From Bacteroides sp. OM05-12 (GTDB lineage: Bacteria; Bacteroidota; Bacteroidia; Bacteroidales; Bacteroidaceae), in NCBI RefSeq assembly GCF_003438995.1, contig NZ_QSUN01000039.1, forward strand, positions 1 through 20,232: a stretch of 20,232 nucleotides of DNA. Reading direction: 5' to 3'. Position 1 is the stretch's first letter. Every line of letters starts with the position of its first letter. Both the position numbers and the translations under genes were made by a program. Shown here one piece after another: positions 7,588 through 14,579 of this stretch. The notes beneath the pieces are model-generated. The model was not told the DNA's origin. It saw only the letters and a list, made by a program, of their open reading frames with translations, and did not search any database.

Positions 7588-8424
7588 ATGAAAACAAATG
7601 AAACAAAGGCTGCTAAAGCCAAAGAAGAAGTTACCGAAGTTGAAGAAGTAACTCAGGAAGTAGTTCAAGAAACAAAAAAAGAAGTTCACGTACTATCGGT
7701 AGTTATTCCTTATGTAAAAAATGAGGCGCAAGGGGAAGAGTTAAGGCATGCGATAACCTCCATACAAAGAAATTTTCTTGATAACCATAGAATTATAGTT
7801 ATTGGAGATTCTGAAGATTGGTTTGAAGGTGAAGAAGTTATCTTTATTGCTCATGAACGTACAAGTAAGAATCCTCAAATAGATGTGTGTCAGAAAATGG
7901 AGTTGGCTATTACTTCGGAACTGGTATCAAGAGATTTTGTATGGACAAACGATGATATCTACTTTGTTTCTCCGGTAATGTTAGCAGATATTCAAGTTCT
8001 CAAGTGTATCGGTGAACTTAATCCTGATAAGTTCAAAGGCATTTATTCGCAAAATCTCCAAAATACAATGGCATTATTGGATAGTTACAAACTTCCTAAG
8101 AATAATTTTGCTACGCATACTCCGGTAGTATTTAATAAAGAACGTTTAGCTTGTATACTTGATAATTTACCGGAAAAAGAAACTAAAGGCTATTTAATTT
8201 CTTCTCTTTATTTTAACTCTCAATTTCCTACAACTATTCCCATTCAGTTAGATTGGCGTATAGATAACTGGTGTTTACCTGTTATTACCGAAAATCCGGA
8301 TCCGACGAAATTTCGCGAGTTACTTGCAAAAAAGAAATTCCTCAATAATGCCGAAAGCGGGTATTCACGGTTTCTCATGGATGAACTTGAAATGTTGTTA
8401 TGGCAAAATCCTGAAGAGGAATGA
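7588..8424 (+). CDS. Stealth / GT-A-like sugar or sugar-phosphate transferase
   Basis: The 278-residue protein begins with a Lys/Glu/Val-rich tail (about 1-32) and continues with a Rossmann-like transferase domain. VLSVVIPYVKNE (35-46) leads into EELRHAITSIQRNF (50-63), HRIIVIGDSEDWF (67-79), and the metal-binding type motif WTNDDIYFVSPV (119-130). A later segment THTPVVFNKERL (about 177-188) resembles the conserved His-rich region of Stealth proteins, which transfer sugar-phosphates in capsule and lipopolysaccharide synthesis. The order ELR...SI, IVIGD, NDD and HTP is what supports the assignment. Being first in a late transcription unit, it may modify virion proteins; acting on host surface sugars is the alternative. 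It ends in an ATGA overlap with the next gene. Confidence 0.6.
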   Translation: MKTNETKAAKAKEEVTEVEEVTQEVVQETKKEVHVLSVVIPYVKNEAQGEELRHAITSIQRNFLDNHRIIVIGDSEDWFEGEEVIFIAHERTSKNPQIDVCQKMELAITSELVSRDFVWTNDDIYFVSPVMLADIQVLKCIGELNPDKFKGIYSQNLQNTMALLDSYKLPKNNFATHTPVVFNKERLACILDNLPEKETKGYLISSLYFNSQFPTTIPIQLDWRIDNWCLPVITENPDPTKFRELLAKKKFLNNAESGYSRFLMDELEMLLWQNPEEE

Positions 8425-8913
8425 AGGACAAAAAGGAAAAACCTCCCTAAAAAGATACCTTTTAGGGAGGAATTTCCTTTCCTTAATGAAGCAAATTGCC
8501 CGGTTGAGTTAGAGGCTCTTACTTCCCGTAAATTCAATAGCTATTACTCTTATATAGATTATCATCGTAAGTTACGGGATTGTACTAATCTACAGGAAGC
8601 TGCCGATATTTCGAAAAAAATTATAGACAACTATATAGAGAATCGGGCAATATGGGAGGAACTAAATTGGTATAAAGATCATGGAGTACTGCTTGGCAAA
8701 CATCCCATATTTAATGAATTCAAAAGACGGAAAGAATTGCTTGGCATGTCTATAAAAGAATTGGTACTCCGGCAACAGAAGATCGAACAAAACATTTGGC
8801 GTGTGAAAAATGAATTGAAGAAAGGTGATAAACCACATTTGGAAACAGAAAGAAAACAAAGGCTTACCGGCTATGAAAAAGAACTGAAAGAGGTAAAGAG
8901 GTTGCTTGAATGA
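8421..8913 (+). pseudogene. unknown gene with a frame break near its start (possible programmed +1 shift)
   Basis: ATG 8421 overlaps the previous stop as ATGA and is preceded by GAAGAGGA, a good coupled start, but its frame reads only MKDKKEKPP and stops at TAA 8448-8450. The frame one base forward is open through to TGA 8911-8913, itself in ATGA overlap with the next gene, and contains no ATG, GTG or TTG before about 8740. Joining the two gives about 163 residues: a basic N-terminus, then FREEFPFLNEANCPVELEAL, YSYIDYHRKLRDCTN, GKHPIFNEFKRRKELLGM and a Lys/Glu-rich coiled-coil C-terminus. The break sits in CCT-CCC-TAA and inside a perfect 11-bp hairpin. Options are programmed +1 frameshifting, a one-base insertion in the A-run at 8430-8434, or sequencing error. 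The function is unknown. Confidence 0.6.
8442..8470 (+). other. perfect 11-bp hairpin over the frame break
   Basis: CCTCCCTAAAA (8442-8452) pairs perfectly with TTTTAGGGAGG (8460-8470) around a 7-base loop. The zero-frame stop TAA 8448-8450 lies inside the stem. No U-tract follows, which argues against an intrinsic terminator and leaves an RNA structure affecting translation, or chance, as explanations. Confidence 0.7.
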
Positions 8914-9470
8914 AAAATTATTTCGTATTGGATGAGCTGGAAGAAGAAATGCGTGATGCCAAAATGTTCTCTAGGCGGTTTGAAATGCTCTATACCTTTA
9001 AATTGAATAACCTGAAAGAGCTATGTGGAAGGCTACCGAATGATGATGAAATATTTTTTATTGAAACAAAGAAAAGTTTCACAGCCTTTACTTTTATTGT
9101 TTACCTGGTTAAACATGTCGGTTATATTGAGCACCTGTATATAGCGACATATTCTACCAATGAACGCATTATAAATGCATTATTACGCTGGCAAGACAAA
9201 GGAGTGATAGGAAACATACATTTGCATATTTCTGAAACAATCAAATTCCGTATGCCGAAAATATTCGAACGTTTGATGGCATTGCAAAGAGATGGTACTA
9301 TTCAGTTATCTTTCGCTTGGAGCCATAAAAAGATAACTTGCATGGATACGGCAGCCGGATGTTACGTCGTGGAAGGTTCCGGAAATTATGGTGAGAATGC
9401 AATGGAAGAACAGTATGTATTTTTAAAAAGTAAAAAGATTTATGAGTTTCGTAGCGGACGAATTAGTTAA
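8910..9470 (+). CDS. phospholipase-D-like protein with one HKD motif
   Basis: The 186-residue protein carries an HxKx4D motif: His139, Lys141 and Asp146 in SHKKITCMD. Downstream are GSGN (156-159) and a conserved-type acidic residue at 165-166 (NAMEEQ). This is the catalytic signature of the PLD superfamily, including single-motif nucleases that act as dimers. The preceding strand-helix HLYIATYSTNERIINALLRW (about 75-94) is also typical of the fold. It overlaps its upstream neighbour by ATGA and the small-terminase candidate by 29 bases, so it belongs to the packaging unit. Many phages place an HNH nuclease here, and I infer that this PLD protein may fill a similar role in DNA maturation. No signal peptide is present, which argues against a secreted lipase. 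Confidence 0.7.
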   Translation: MKNYFVLDELEEEMRDAKMFSRRFEMLYTFKLNNLKELCGRLPNDDEIFFIETKKSFTAFTFIVYLVKHVGYIEHLYIATYSTNERIINALLRWQDKGVIGNIHLHISETIKFRMPKIFERLMALQRDGTIQLSFAWSHKKITCMDTAAGCYVVEGSGNYGENAMEEQYVFLKSKKIYEFRSGRIS

Positions 9471-9798
9471 GTGGAAAGATAAACCAGACTGGTATTCCCG
9501 GATTGATTTCGATGAGTATGAACGTCTGGCGGCAATTGGCTATCAACCTAAACAGATAGCTATGTATTATCATATTCCTTTCGATGAATTTCAATGGGAT
9601 TTTAATTTGATAGGTTCTCCTCTTAAATTCCATTACGATCGTGGTAAATTGCTTCAACAGGCAAAGGAGGGAATTTCCATGAGTGTGGCATCTGAAACAG
9701 GAGAGAATGTTACACAGGCACAACGGTTTGATAAATTACGTAGGGAAATTGCATTCCAAAACGCAGTAAATGATATATTTTACGGAGACATAGGGTAA
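9442..9798 (+). CDS. small terminase subunit candidate (HTH protein)
   Basis: The 118-residue protein has a helix-turn-helix-like segment, YERLAAIGYQPKQIAMYYHI (about residues 27-46). The remaining helical half contains FHYDRGKLLQQAKEGISMSV and later AQRFDKLRREIAF, the arrangement seen in small terminase subunits, where an N-terminal HTH binds the packaging site and a helical core forms the ring. It starts inside the PLD-like gene (29-base overlap) and ends in a TAATG overlap with the next gene. It lies one gene upstream of TerL rather than directly adjacent. A general phage DNA-binding protein is the alternative. Confidence 0.6.
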   Translation: MSFVADELVKWKDKPDWYSRIDFDEYERLAAIGYQPKQIAMYYHIPFDEFQWDFNLIGSPLKFHYDRGKLLQQAKEGISMSVASETGENVTQAQRFDKLRREIAFQNAVNDIFYGDIG

Positions 9799-10418
9799 TG
9801 TTTGAAACATCTTATTTTGACCGTCTGCAGGATTACCTGGCATCGGGATGTACGGAAGAACTCACAGATGATGAGTTGGATTATTATAATGCATTGTACG
9901 CCATGATCGGTATTAACCGTAAATATGGAAAAGAAAATGCAATCGCTTTTCTCAGGCATAAACCTTTCGAATTATCATTCCAACGTGCACGTGAAATGTA
10001 TTCCGAAGCTATTAACCTCTTCTATGCAGATGACACTATAGAAAACCGTGCACACAGGAATATGCTTTATGAGAACTTGACTAAAGCAGCTCAGGTGGTT
10101 TTATCAACTTCTCTCGGTTCTAAGGATATGGAAGTATATGGAGATTTACTATTTAAGGCTTGGAAGATAAAGCAGCTTGATCGACAGGATACTGAGAAAT
10201 TGGAAGAGCCCAAAGATAAACCGATTAAAATTTATGCGCTTGATTCAAAAATGGTGGGAATTCAATCGGTAGACAGATTACAACTCGCTGCACAAATTGA
10301 TAATATTCCGGATATTGCAGAAAAAGAACGTGTTCGTCTCAAACGGGATGCTCAAATTATAGAAGTTGACTTTATAGAAATGTTAGATGACCAGAAAGAA
10401 AAAACTAAGGATATCTGA
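9798..10418 (+). CDS. hypothetical protein between terminase genes (206 aa)
   Basis: The 206-residue protein begins at a TAATG junction with the small-terminase candidate and overlaps the TerL start by 32 bases, indicating tight translational coupling. It is acidic and mostly helical in its first 130 residues (TDDELDYYNALYAMIG, FELSFQRAREMYSEAINLFY, NRAHRNMLYENLTKAAQVV) with a charged C-terminal tail (DDQKEKTKDI). Its immediate adjacency to TerL makes a packaging accessory or a second small-terminase-like subunit plausible. No HTH or known motif is evident, so the function stays open. Confidence 0.65.
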   Translation: MFETSYFDRLQDYLASGCTEELTDDELDYYNALYAMIGINRKYGKENAIAFLRHKPFELSFQRAREMYSEAINLFYADDTIENRAHRNMLYENLTKAAQVVLSTSLGSKDMEVYGDLLFKAWKIKQLDRQDTEKLEEPKDKPIKIYALDSKMVGIQSVDRLQLAAQIDNIPDIAEKERVRLKRDAQIIEVDFIEMLDDQKEKTKDI

Positions 10419-12150
10419 TGAAGTGGAAGTCCGGTACCAGAACTGGACTGCCCAACTGCTCTCTATAATGATGCCTTGGGCACTCTATTGGATTGCGGGG
10501 CGCGCTTCTGCTAAAACTACCCAAGTACTTGCCGAGCGTGTTCAGGAAGCCGTAATGGATTGTTCCGGTGCACCTTTTTGTTGGTGCTCCGATACATATT
10601 CGGATTTGCATAAAAATGTAATACCCTCACTGATCGACGGACTTGCCATGTTGGGATGGTATGAAGGCAAACACTTCGTGATTAATAAAGAACCTCCGGA
10701 GGCATGGAAACGCAGAATGTATAATGTTTGCACGGAATGGAAGAACACAATGGTATTTTATACCGGATTCAATTTTACTTTTATCTCACTGGATCGTCCA
10801 TCAATCGGTGCGGGACGATCTTATGTAGGTTTATTCGGTGATGAAGTGAAATATTTCCCGGAAGAGAAGTTCACCAACTTATTAAAGGCCGTTCGGGGAT
10901 TCCGTGTTAAATATGGGAATAGTGTATGGTATCGTAGCCGTACTTTAACCACGGATATGCCGAATCCTAACCATATAGGAGAATATGATTGGATATTAAA
11001 ACTGGCAAAACTGAATGACAAGCAAAAAATCCTTCTGATGCTCCAAGCTGGATTCGTATATAACGACACTAAGAAAACTTATGTGGCACTACTTCAGGAA
11101 TACAATGAGACAAAAGAGAAATTCCGAAAACGACAGGTGAATGAATCGGAAGTGGCAAAACTGAAAAGGAAATTAGATCTTGCGGGACGTAACATGAAAC
11201 GTTGGGAAGAAAGATGGATCAAGACGCGCAACCGTACTTCTTTCTTTTGGATATCCTCTTCCTATGTCAATGTGGATATATTGGGAATGGATTGGTTCAG
11301 TGACGAATTTTCAGAAGCGCTGGAAGGTATTTTATGTAATATACTCTCTATCATACCTAAACTGGAAGCCGGAAAGATGTTTTATTGTAATCTTGCCGTT
11401 CGCCATTTCTACGCTGATGGATTCAACAATGAAGTTATTGACAAACATCCGATCGGTTGGAACGAAACGTGCGATGCACTCAGATATTTGGATTTGAATA
11501 AACCGATAGAAGCGGGCATGGATGCAGGAAATATGCTTTCTATGGTGTTCGGACAACAAAGCGGACATACTTATAGAATCTTAAAAGAATTGTTTACCTT
11601 ACCCCCTAATGGTGTTCGTGTGCTTGCAGATGGATTCCTCACCTACTTTGCTCCTCACCGTCGAAAAATACTCAAACTGTATTATGACCGTTCCATGAAC
11701 AATTACAAGAAAGTATCTGCAGATATGGCAACACAAATAAAGAAAGCCATTGAATACAGGGATGATGGTACTCGTACAGGATGGCAGGTGCAATTAATGA
11801 GTATAGGACAAGGAAATATCTCAAGTAACCTTGAATATCGTATGTTTATGAGCCTGCTTAATGAGGAATTGGAACGTACTCTATTCTCCTTACGGATAGA
11901 CAGGCATAATTGCCCTAACCTAAAGAGTGAAATGGAGATTACAAAAACCAAGATGGCTACTTCCTCACGGGATGGCAACCAGATAATAGTAAAAGAAAAG
12001 ACCGGAGATAAATTACCCACTGTCCGCCTGCCGAAAGAAAGCACCAACCTGACGGATGCTCTCAAATATCTTATTATGCGTAAGGCATGGATCAGAGTGT
12101 GGGAACTCGGTCGTAAGTCCTCGTTATCAATGGGGATGGATCCCAAATAG
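10387..12150 (+). CDS. terL: large terminase subunit (packaging ATPase-nuclease)
   Basis: TerL pumps DNA into proheads and cuts the concatemer. In this 587-residue protein the ATPase Walker A is AGRASAKTTQ (37-46, Lys43). Walker B is YVGLFGDE (146-153, Asp152 and Glu153), and RTLTTDMP (about 185-192) fits the coupling motif. The RNase-H-like nuclease follows with GMDAGN (377-382, Asp379), LYYDRS (Asp434) and a final acidic site in NLTDALKYLIM (Asp557), the usual C-terminal TDAL-type motif. Both domains are intact. It overlaps the preceding gene by 32 bases and is the last gene of its unit, followed by a terminator at 12173-12210. Odd: Ala-Ser-Ala replaces the more common Gly-Ser-Gly in the P-loop, a known style of phage terminases, and the portal gene is nearly 5.4 kb away rather than next door. 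Confidence 0.9.
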   Translation: MTRKKKLRISDEVEVRYQNWTAQLLSIMMPWALYWIAGRASAKTTQVLAERVQEAVMDCSGAPFCWCSDTYSDLHKNVIPSLIDGLAMLGWYEGKHFVINKEPPEAWKRRMYNVCTEWKNTMVFYTGFNFTFISLDRPSIGAGRSYVGLFGDEVKYFPEEKFTNLLKAVRGFRVKYGNSVWYRSRTLTTDMPNPNHIGEYDWILKLAKLNDKQKILLMLQAGFVYNDTKKTYVALLQEYNETKEKFRKRQVNESEVAKLKRKLDLAGRNMKRWEERWIKTRNRTSFFWISSSYVNVDILGMDWFSDEFSEALEGILCNILSIIPKLEAGKMFYCNLAVRHFYADGFNNEVIDKHPIGWNETCDALRYLDLNKPIEAGMDAGNMLSMVFGQQSGHTYRILKELFTLPPNGVRVLADGFLTYFAPHRRKILKLYYDRSMNNYKKVSADMATQIKKAIEYRDDGTRTGWQVQLMSIGQGNISSNLEYRMFMSLLNEELERTLFSLRIDRHNCPNLKSEMEITKTKMATSSRDGNQIIVKEKTGDKLPTVRLPKESTNLTDALKYLIMRKAWIRVWELGRKSSLSMGMDPK

Positions 12151-12172
12151 TAACCAGTTCATTTGAATGTGT

Positions 12173-12210
12173 GAGCCTCGTGGTCTGTGAAGATAGCGGG
12201 GCTCTTTTTT
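12173..12210 (+). terminator. terminator after terL
   Basis: GAGCCTCG (12173-12180) pairs with CGGGGCTC (12197-12204) with one G-U pair, followed by six T. It closes the packaging unit 22 bases after the TerL stop. Confidence 0.75.
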
Positions 12211-12590
12211 ACACCTACCTGAAGGTAGGCAGATAGGTACATTTTCATAGATGAAAATGCGTAGTGGTGGGATTTGGTAAATTATTATCACATTTCCATC
12301 TTTATGAATTGTTTGCGATTGCAGCCCTAAGTCGGCGCGGGTCGGGCATAACTGCGTGTTTATTGCGGCTTTTTTAAAGTCGCAATAGGATTATAACCTG
12401 AAAATCAAATAGTTAAAGTTTGCAAACAACTTTTTTGCCTCAAATATCATCCCAAATTCAGCTAAACTCACCCTGTTTCAACTAAAAACGGATAAAAAAA
12501 ACTTATTCGCTTGAAAGGCAGGTAAATGTCAATCCAAGAAAGAAAAATATCGCACATGTATATAATGTTCTGTTTGTCAATGTTTTATGT
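12211..12590. other. non-coding stretch with palindromes (left part of accessory block)
   Basis: No convincing gene is present here. Visible are a perfect hairpin CCTACC-TGAA-GGTAGG (12214-12229), a palindrome CATTTTCAT-AG-ATGAAAATG (12240-12259), a short GC-rich patch around 12330-12345, an ATTGCGGCTT/AAGTCGCAAT hairpin near 12363-12387, and GTTTGCAAAC (12418-12427). Such a cluster could mark the left boundary of an inserted cassette. I found no matching direct repeat on the right side that would prove an insertion. Confidence 0.45.
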
Positions 12591-12622
12591 ATTGTGTATT
12601 ATAAATAAAAGTCGTATATTTG
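12591..12622 (+). promoter_or_regulatory. host-type promoter of the anti-restriction cassette
   Basis: ATTG (12591-12594), 20 bases, then TATATTTG (12615-12622), a good match to the Bacteroidota primary sigma consensus. The leader that follows contains an imperfect GGGGA.TAAG/CTTCCCC hairpin (about 12637-12660) before ATG 12697, which could be regulatory. Confidence 0.65.
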
Positions 12623-12670
12623 TTATGTAATCAAAAGGGGATAAGGTCGCACACTTCCCCGAAATTTATG

Positions 12671-12690
12671 TTTAATTTTTTAATACATTA
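12671..12690 (+). repeat. leader repeat, copy 1
   Basis: TTTAATTTTTTAATACATTA ends six bases before ATG 12697. A 19/20 identical copy lies before the next gene's ATG at 13303. The sequence occupies the ribosome-binding position in both cases and lacks a Shine-Dalgarno motif, so it may be an AT-rich translation element or a protein target. Confidence 0.5.
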
Positions 12691-12696
12691 TTTTTT

Positions 12697-13221
12697 ATGA
12701 AAAATTTAAGTAAGAGCGTAAAAAATTCGCAAGAGAAAGCAATCGTTTTAGGTAATGGCAAGAAAGAAGCTACAAAAGATTTAGTGCCTGCGGTATTAAT
12801 TGTTCATTCTGATATCAAAAAAGAAGAACCGAAAGAAACGGAACAGCCAAAAACAGAAGCAATAACACAGGAACAACCCCATGCGGAACAAGAACAGGCG
12901 CATCAAGAACAAGTAAAAAACGAAACCACACAAGAGCAACCAAAACGGCTGACGATGGAAGAACTTAACGATAAAGCCGATAGGCTATATCTGCAACGTC
13001 AGAAATACCAAACTATTAAAGAAAAAATAAAGCAGCTTGAAAGTTTTACTATCTCTCATGATAACAACAACGCACAGTTAACACTTATAGATGCAAACGG
13101 TCTTTCTATAAAAACAAGCAATCCTCAAAGCATAGGCAAATTATTAACTGATTGGATGGCAGACCTTGTTTTGCATCTTGGAGTTATCGAGAATGAAATG
13201 CGTAAACAGTTGGAAGCATAA
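12697..13221 (+). CDS. hypothetical protein of the anti-restriction cassette (174 aa)
   Basis: The 174-residue protein has a basic N-terminus, a long low-complexity Glu/Gln/Pro/Lys linker (about 40-85), a coiled-coil segment starting at MEELNDKADRLYLQRQKYQ (about 87-105) and a compact C-terminal part ending in VIENEMRKQLEA. It heads the transcript made from the promoter at 12591-12622 and precedes the ArdC-like gene, separated from it by a hairpin at 13231-13263. The composition differs from the phage structural genes and resembles accessory genes of Bacteroidales plasmids and conjugative elements. The function is unknown; the context suggests a role alongside the anti-restriction genes. Confidence 0.65.
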   Translation: MKNLSKSVKNSQEKAIVLGNGKKEATKDLVPAVLIVHSDIKKEEPKETEQPKTEAITQEQPHAEQEQAHQEQVKNETTQEQPKRLTMEELNDKADRLYLQRQKYQTIKEKIKQLESFTISHDNNNAQLTLIDANGLSIKTSNPQSIGKLLTDWMADLVLHLGVIENEMRKQLEA

Positions 13222-13230
13222 AAAACAAAA

Positions 13231-13263
13231 TACCCCCGTAGCGTTCGCACCGCTGCGAGGGTA
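13231..13263 (+). other. intercistronic hairpin
   Basis: TACCC.CG.AGCG pairs with CGCT.CG.GGGTA around a short loop, interrupted by two single mismatches. Only a weak A/T-rich tail follows, so it may be an attenuator or an mRNA-processing or stability element between the 174-aa gene and the ArdC-like gene. Confidence 0.5.
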
Positions 13264-13277
13264 AAATCAAACCGAAG

Positions 13278-13297
13278 TTTAATTTTTTAATACGTTA
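13278..13297 (+). repeat. leader repeat, copy 2
   Basis: TTTAATTTTTTAATACGTTA, differing at one base from the copy at 12671-12690. It ends five bases before ATG 13303. Confidence 0.5.
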
Positions 13298-13302
13298 CAA
13301 AG

Positions 13303-13671
13303 ATGAATAATTTATTTGATTCAGCCAAGACAATACAGGAAAAAAGAGAGATTTTAAAGAGTTTATCAAAACCGCTGCAATTACTCGTTAAATCAGAAGC
13401 ATTAGACAGTGTGAACGAGGGATTAAAAGCGATTTATAAAGAATCGGGTCACTCTGAACTAAAGACTTTAAACCAATGGAACAAAGAGGGAAAACGCATC
13501 CGAAAAGGGGAACACGCTCTTTGTCTATGGGGTAAACCGAAACAAAAGGAAGATTCAGAAAACACGCATAACGACACAACGGAAAACGGCACAGAAGAAA
13601 ATGATTCATTGAATTTCTTCCCTATCTGTTTTGTGTTTTCAAATTTACAAGTCTATGAAAAAGAAGAGTGA
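13303..13671 (+). CDS. ArdC-like N-terminal domain protein (anti-restriction)
   Basis: The 122-residue protein contains LKTLNQWNKEGKRIRKGEHA (about 53-72), the signature region of the ArdC-type single-stranded-DNA-binding domain (a W, then G, then a K/R-K-G-E turn). It ends with FPICFVFSNLQVYEKEE, matching the expected VF...Q strand of that domain. A Lys/Glu/Asn/Thr-rich insert separates the two. ArdC proteins protect incoming DNA from restriction during transfer. The C-terminal metallopeptidase part of full ArdC is absent, so this is a stand-alone N-domain. The next gene begins inside it (17-base overlap), implying coupled synthesis with the methyltransferase-like protein. Confidence 0.6.
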   Translation: MNNLFDSAKTIQEKREILKSLSKPLQLLVKSEALDSVNEGLKAIYKESGHSELKTLNQWNKEGKRIRKGEHALCLWGKPKQKEDSENTHNDTTENGTEENDSLNFFPICFVFSNLQVYEKEE

Positions 13672-14419
13672 TTTAAAGCCATTCGGAGATTATTTAGAAA
13701 TAATTTCCCACTCACATGACCGATACAAGGTATTTGATGATTTCTTAACTATAATCGTCTGTACCTTGTCGCTCGGAAGAAAAGAGGAACTTTATAAAAG
13801 CACAATAAAGCCCTATACAAAGGAAGAAATAGACTTGTTTTGCTCTGCATATGCTTCCCTTATCAATCAAATGGATAGGAATCAATTTAACGATCCATTC
13901 GGGGATTATTTTGGAGAACATCTATCTAATGCACAAAATGGGCAGTTTTTCACACCTCAATATGTTTCTGATTTAATGGCGGTACTTGCCAATGTGCCCA
14001 AAGCAGGTAAAGATACTGGAAATGAAAAAGATAAAAGGGTGTACGACCCGGCATGCGGAAGCGGTCGCTTACTTCTTTCTTCTGCAAAATTAAATCGCGA
14101 ACGCTACTTTGTCGGAGCTGATATTTCCTATACTTGTTGCCTAATGACACTGATAAATATGTGTCTTAACTCCCTGCGTGGTGAAGTATATCACATGAAT
14201 AGCCTTTCTAATACTGTTTGGCATAGATGGCTTATTATGATAGATGAATTCTCAAAATTACCATTTATTTATGAGGTGGAAGAAGAAAAGGAAACTACTC
14301 CTAAACCTGCTGCTGTTTTAATTGAAGAAAGAGAAGAAAAAAAAGAAGTGAAAATAAAGCCTTTAGAGGCATTTGATAATAATGGCATAGGATTCGTTAC
14401 ATTCACCGCAAAAGCCTAA
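13655..14419 (+). CDS. HsdM-type N6 DNA methyltransferase-like protein lacking NPPY motif
   Basis: From ATG 13655 the product has 254 residues. It shows the N6-adenine methyltransferase signatures GQFFTPQYVSDLM (about 96-108) and motif I DPACGSGRLLLSSAK (about 131-145), followed by VGADIS with an acidic residue for SAM. Where the catalytic NPPY/NPPF motif should follow, I see only HMNSLSNTVWHRW, and the protein ends without any NPP sequence. It therefore looks able to bind SAM but not obviously able to methylate. The last 60 residues are a Glu/Lys-rich tail. A start at 13631 would add eight residues, but MKKKSD at 13655 reads as a normal N-terminus. It overlaps the ArdC-like gene and is followed by a terminator. 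Confidence 0.65.
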   Translation: MKKKSDLKPFGDYLEIISHSHDRYKVFDDFLTIIVCTLSLGRKEELYKSTIKPYTKEEIDLFCSAYASLINQMDRNQFNDPFGDYFGEHLSNAQNGQFFTPQYVSDLMAVLANVPKAGKDTGNEKDKRVYDPACGSGRLLLSSAKLNRERYFVGADISYTCCLMTLINMCLNSLRGEVYHMNSLSNTVWHRWLIMIDEFSKLPFIYEVEEEKETTPKPAAVLIEEREEKKEVKIKPLEAFDNNGIGFVTFTAKA

Positions 14420-14442
14420 TAGATGCAACCAAATGAAGCGTA

Positions 14443-14478
14443 GGGTATACTTATCAATGGATAGGTATGCCCTTTTTT
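14443..14478 (+). terminator. terminator of the anti-restriction cassette
   Basis: A 13-bp stem with two G-U pairs (GGGTATACTTATC, 14443-14455, with GATAGGTATGCCC, 14460-14472), an AATG loop and six T. It lies 24 bases after the methyltransferase-like gene. Confidence 0.8.
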
Positions 14479-14485
14479 GTGAACG

Positions 14486-14570
14486 CCGGAAAATTCAAAA
14501 AGGCGAGCTATCATCTCTATAAACCGATGAATCGGACGAGATAATAACTTCGCCTTTTTGAATTTTCCGG
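14486..14570. repeat. perfect 21-bp inverted repeat with nested stems
   Basis: The arms 14486-14506 (starting CCGGAAAATTC, ending GGCGA) and 14550-14570 are exact reverse complements. The 43-base interior contains a second stem ATCTC (14513-14517)/GAGAT (14538-14542) and a third, CCGAT (14524-14528)/ATCGG (14531-14535). No T-tract follows on either strand, and a separate terminator lies just before it. It could extrude as a cruciform or fold as single-stranded DNA. A recombination site, a replication or transfer signal, or the remnant of a small inverted-repeat element are the options. Confidence 0.8.
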
Positions 14571-14579
14571 ATAAGCGGT

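Noticed and set aside
8422..8913. TGA read-through or reassigned TGA fusing the transferase to the next frame
   Set aside because: TGA ends other genes here normally and tryptophan uses TGG. A coupled ATG at 8421 offers a simpler reading, though the same-frame continuity is noted.
11703..12146. 147-codon ORF on the minus strand inside terL
   Set aside because: It is antisense to well-conserved terminase motifs, with Ser/Arg/Leu-rich composition typical of shadow frames.
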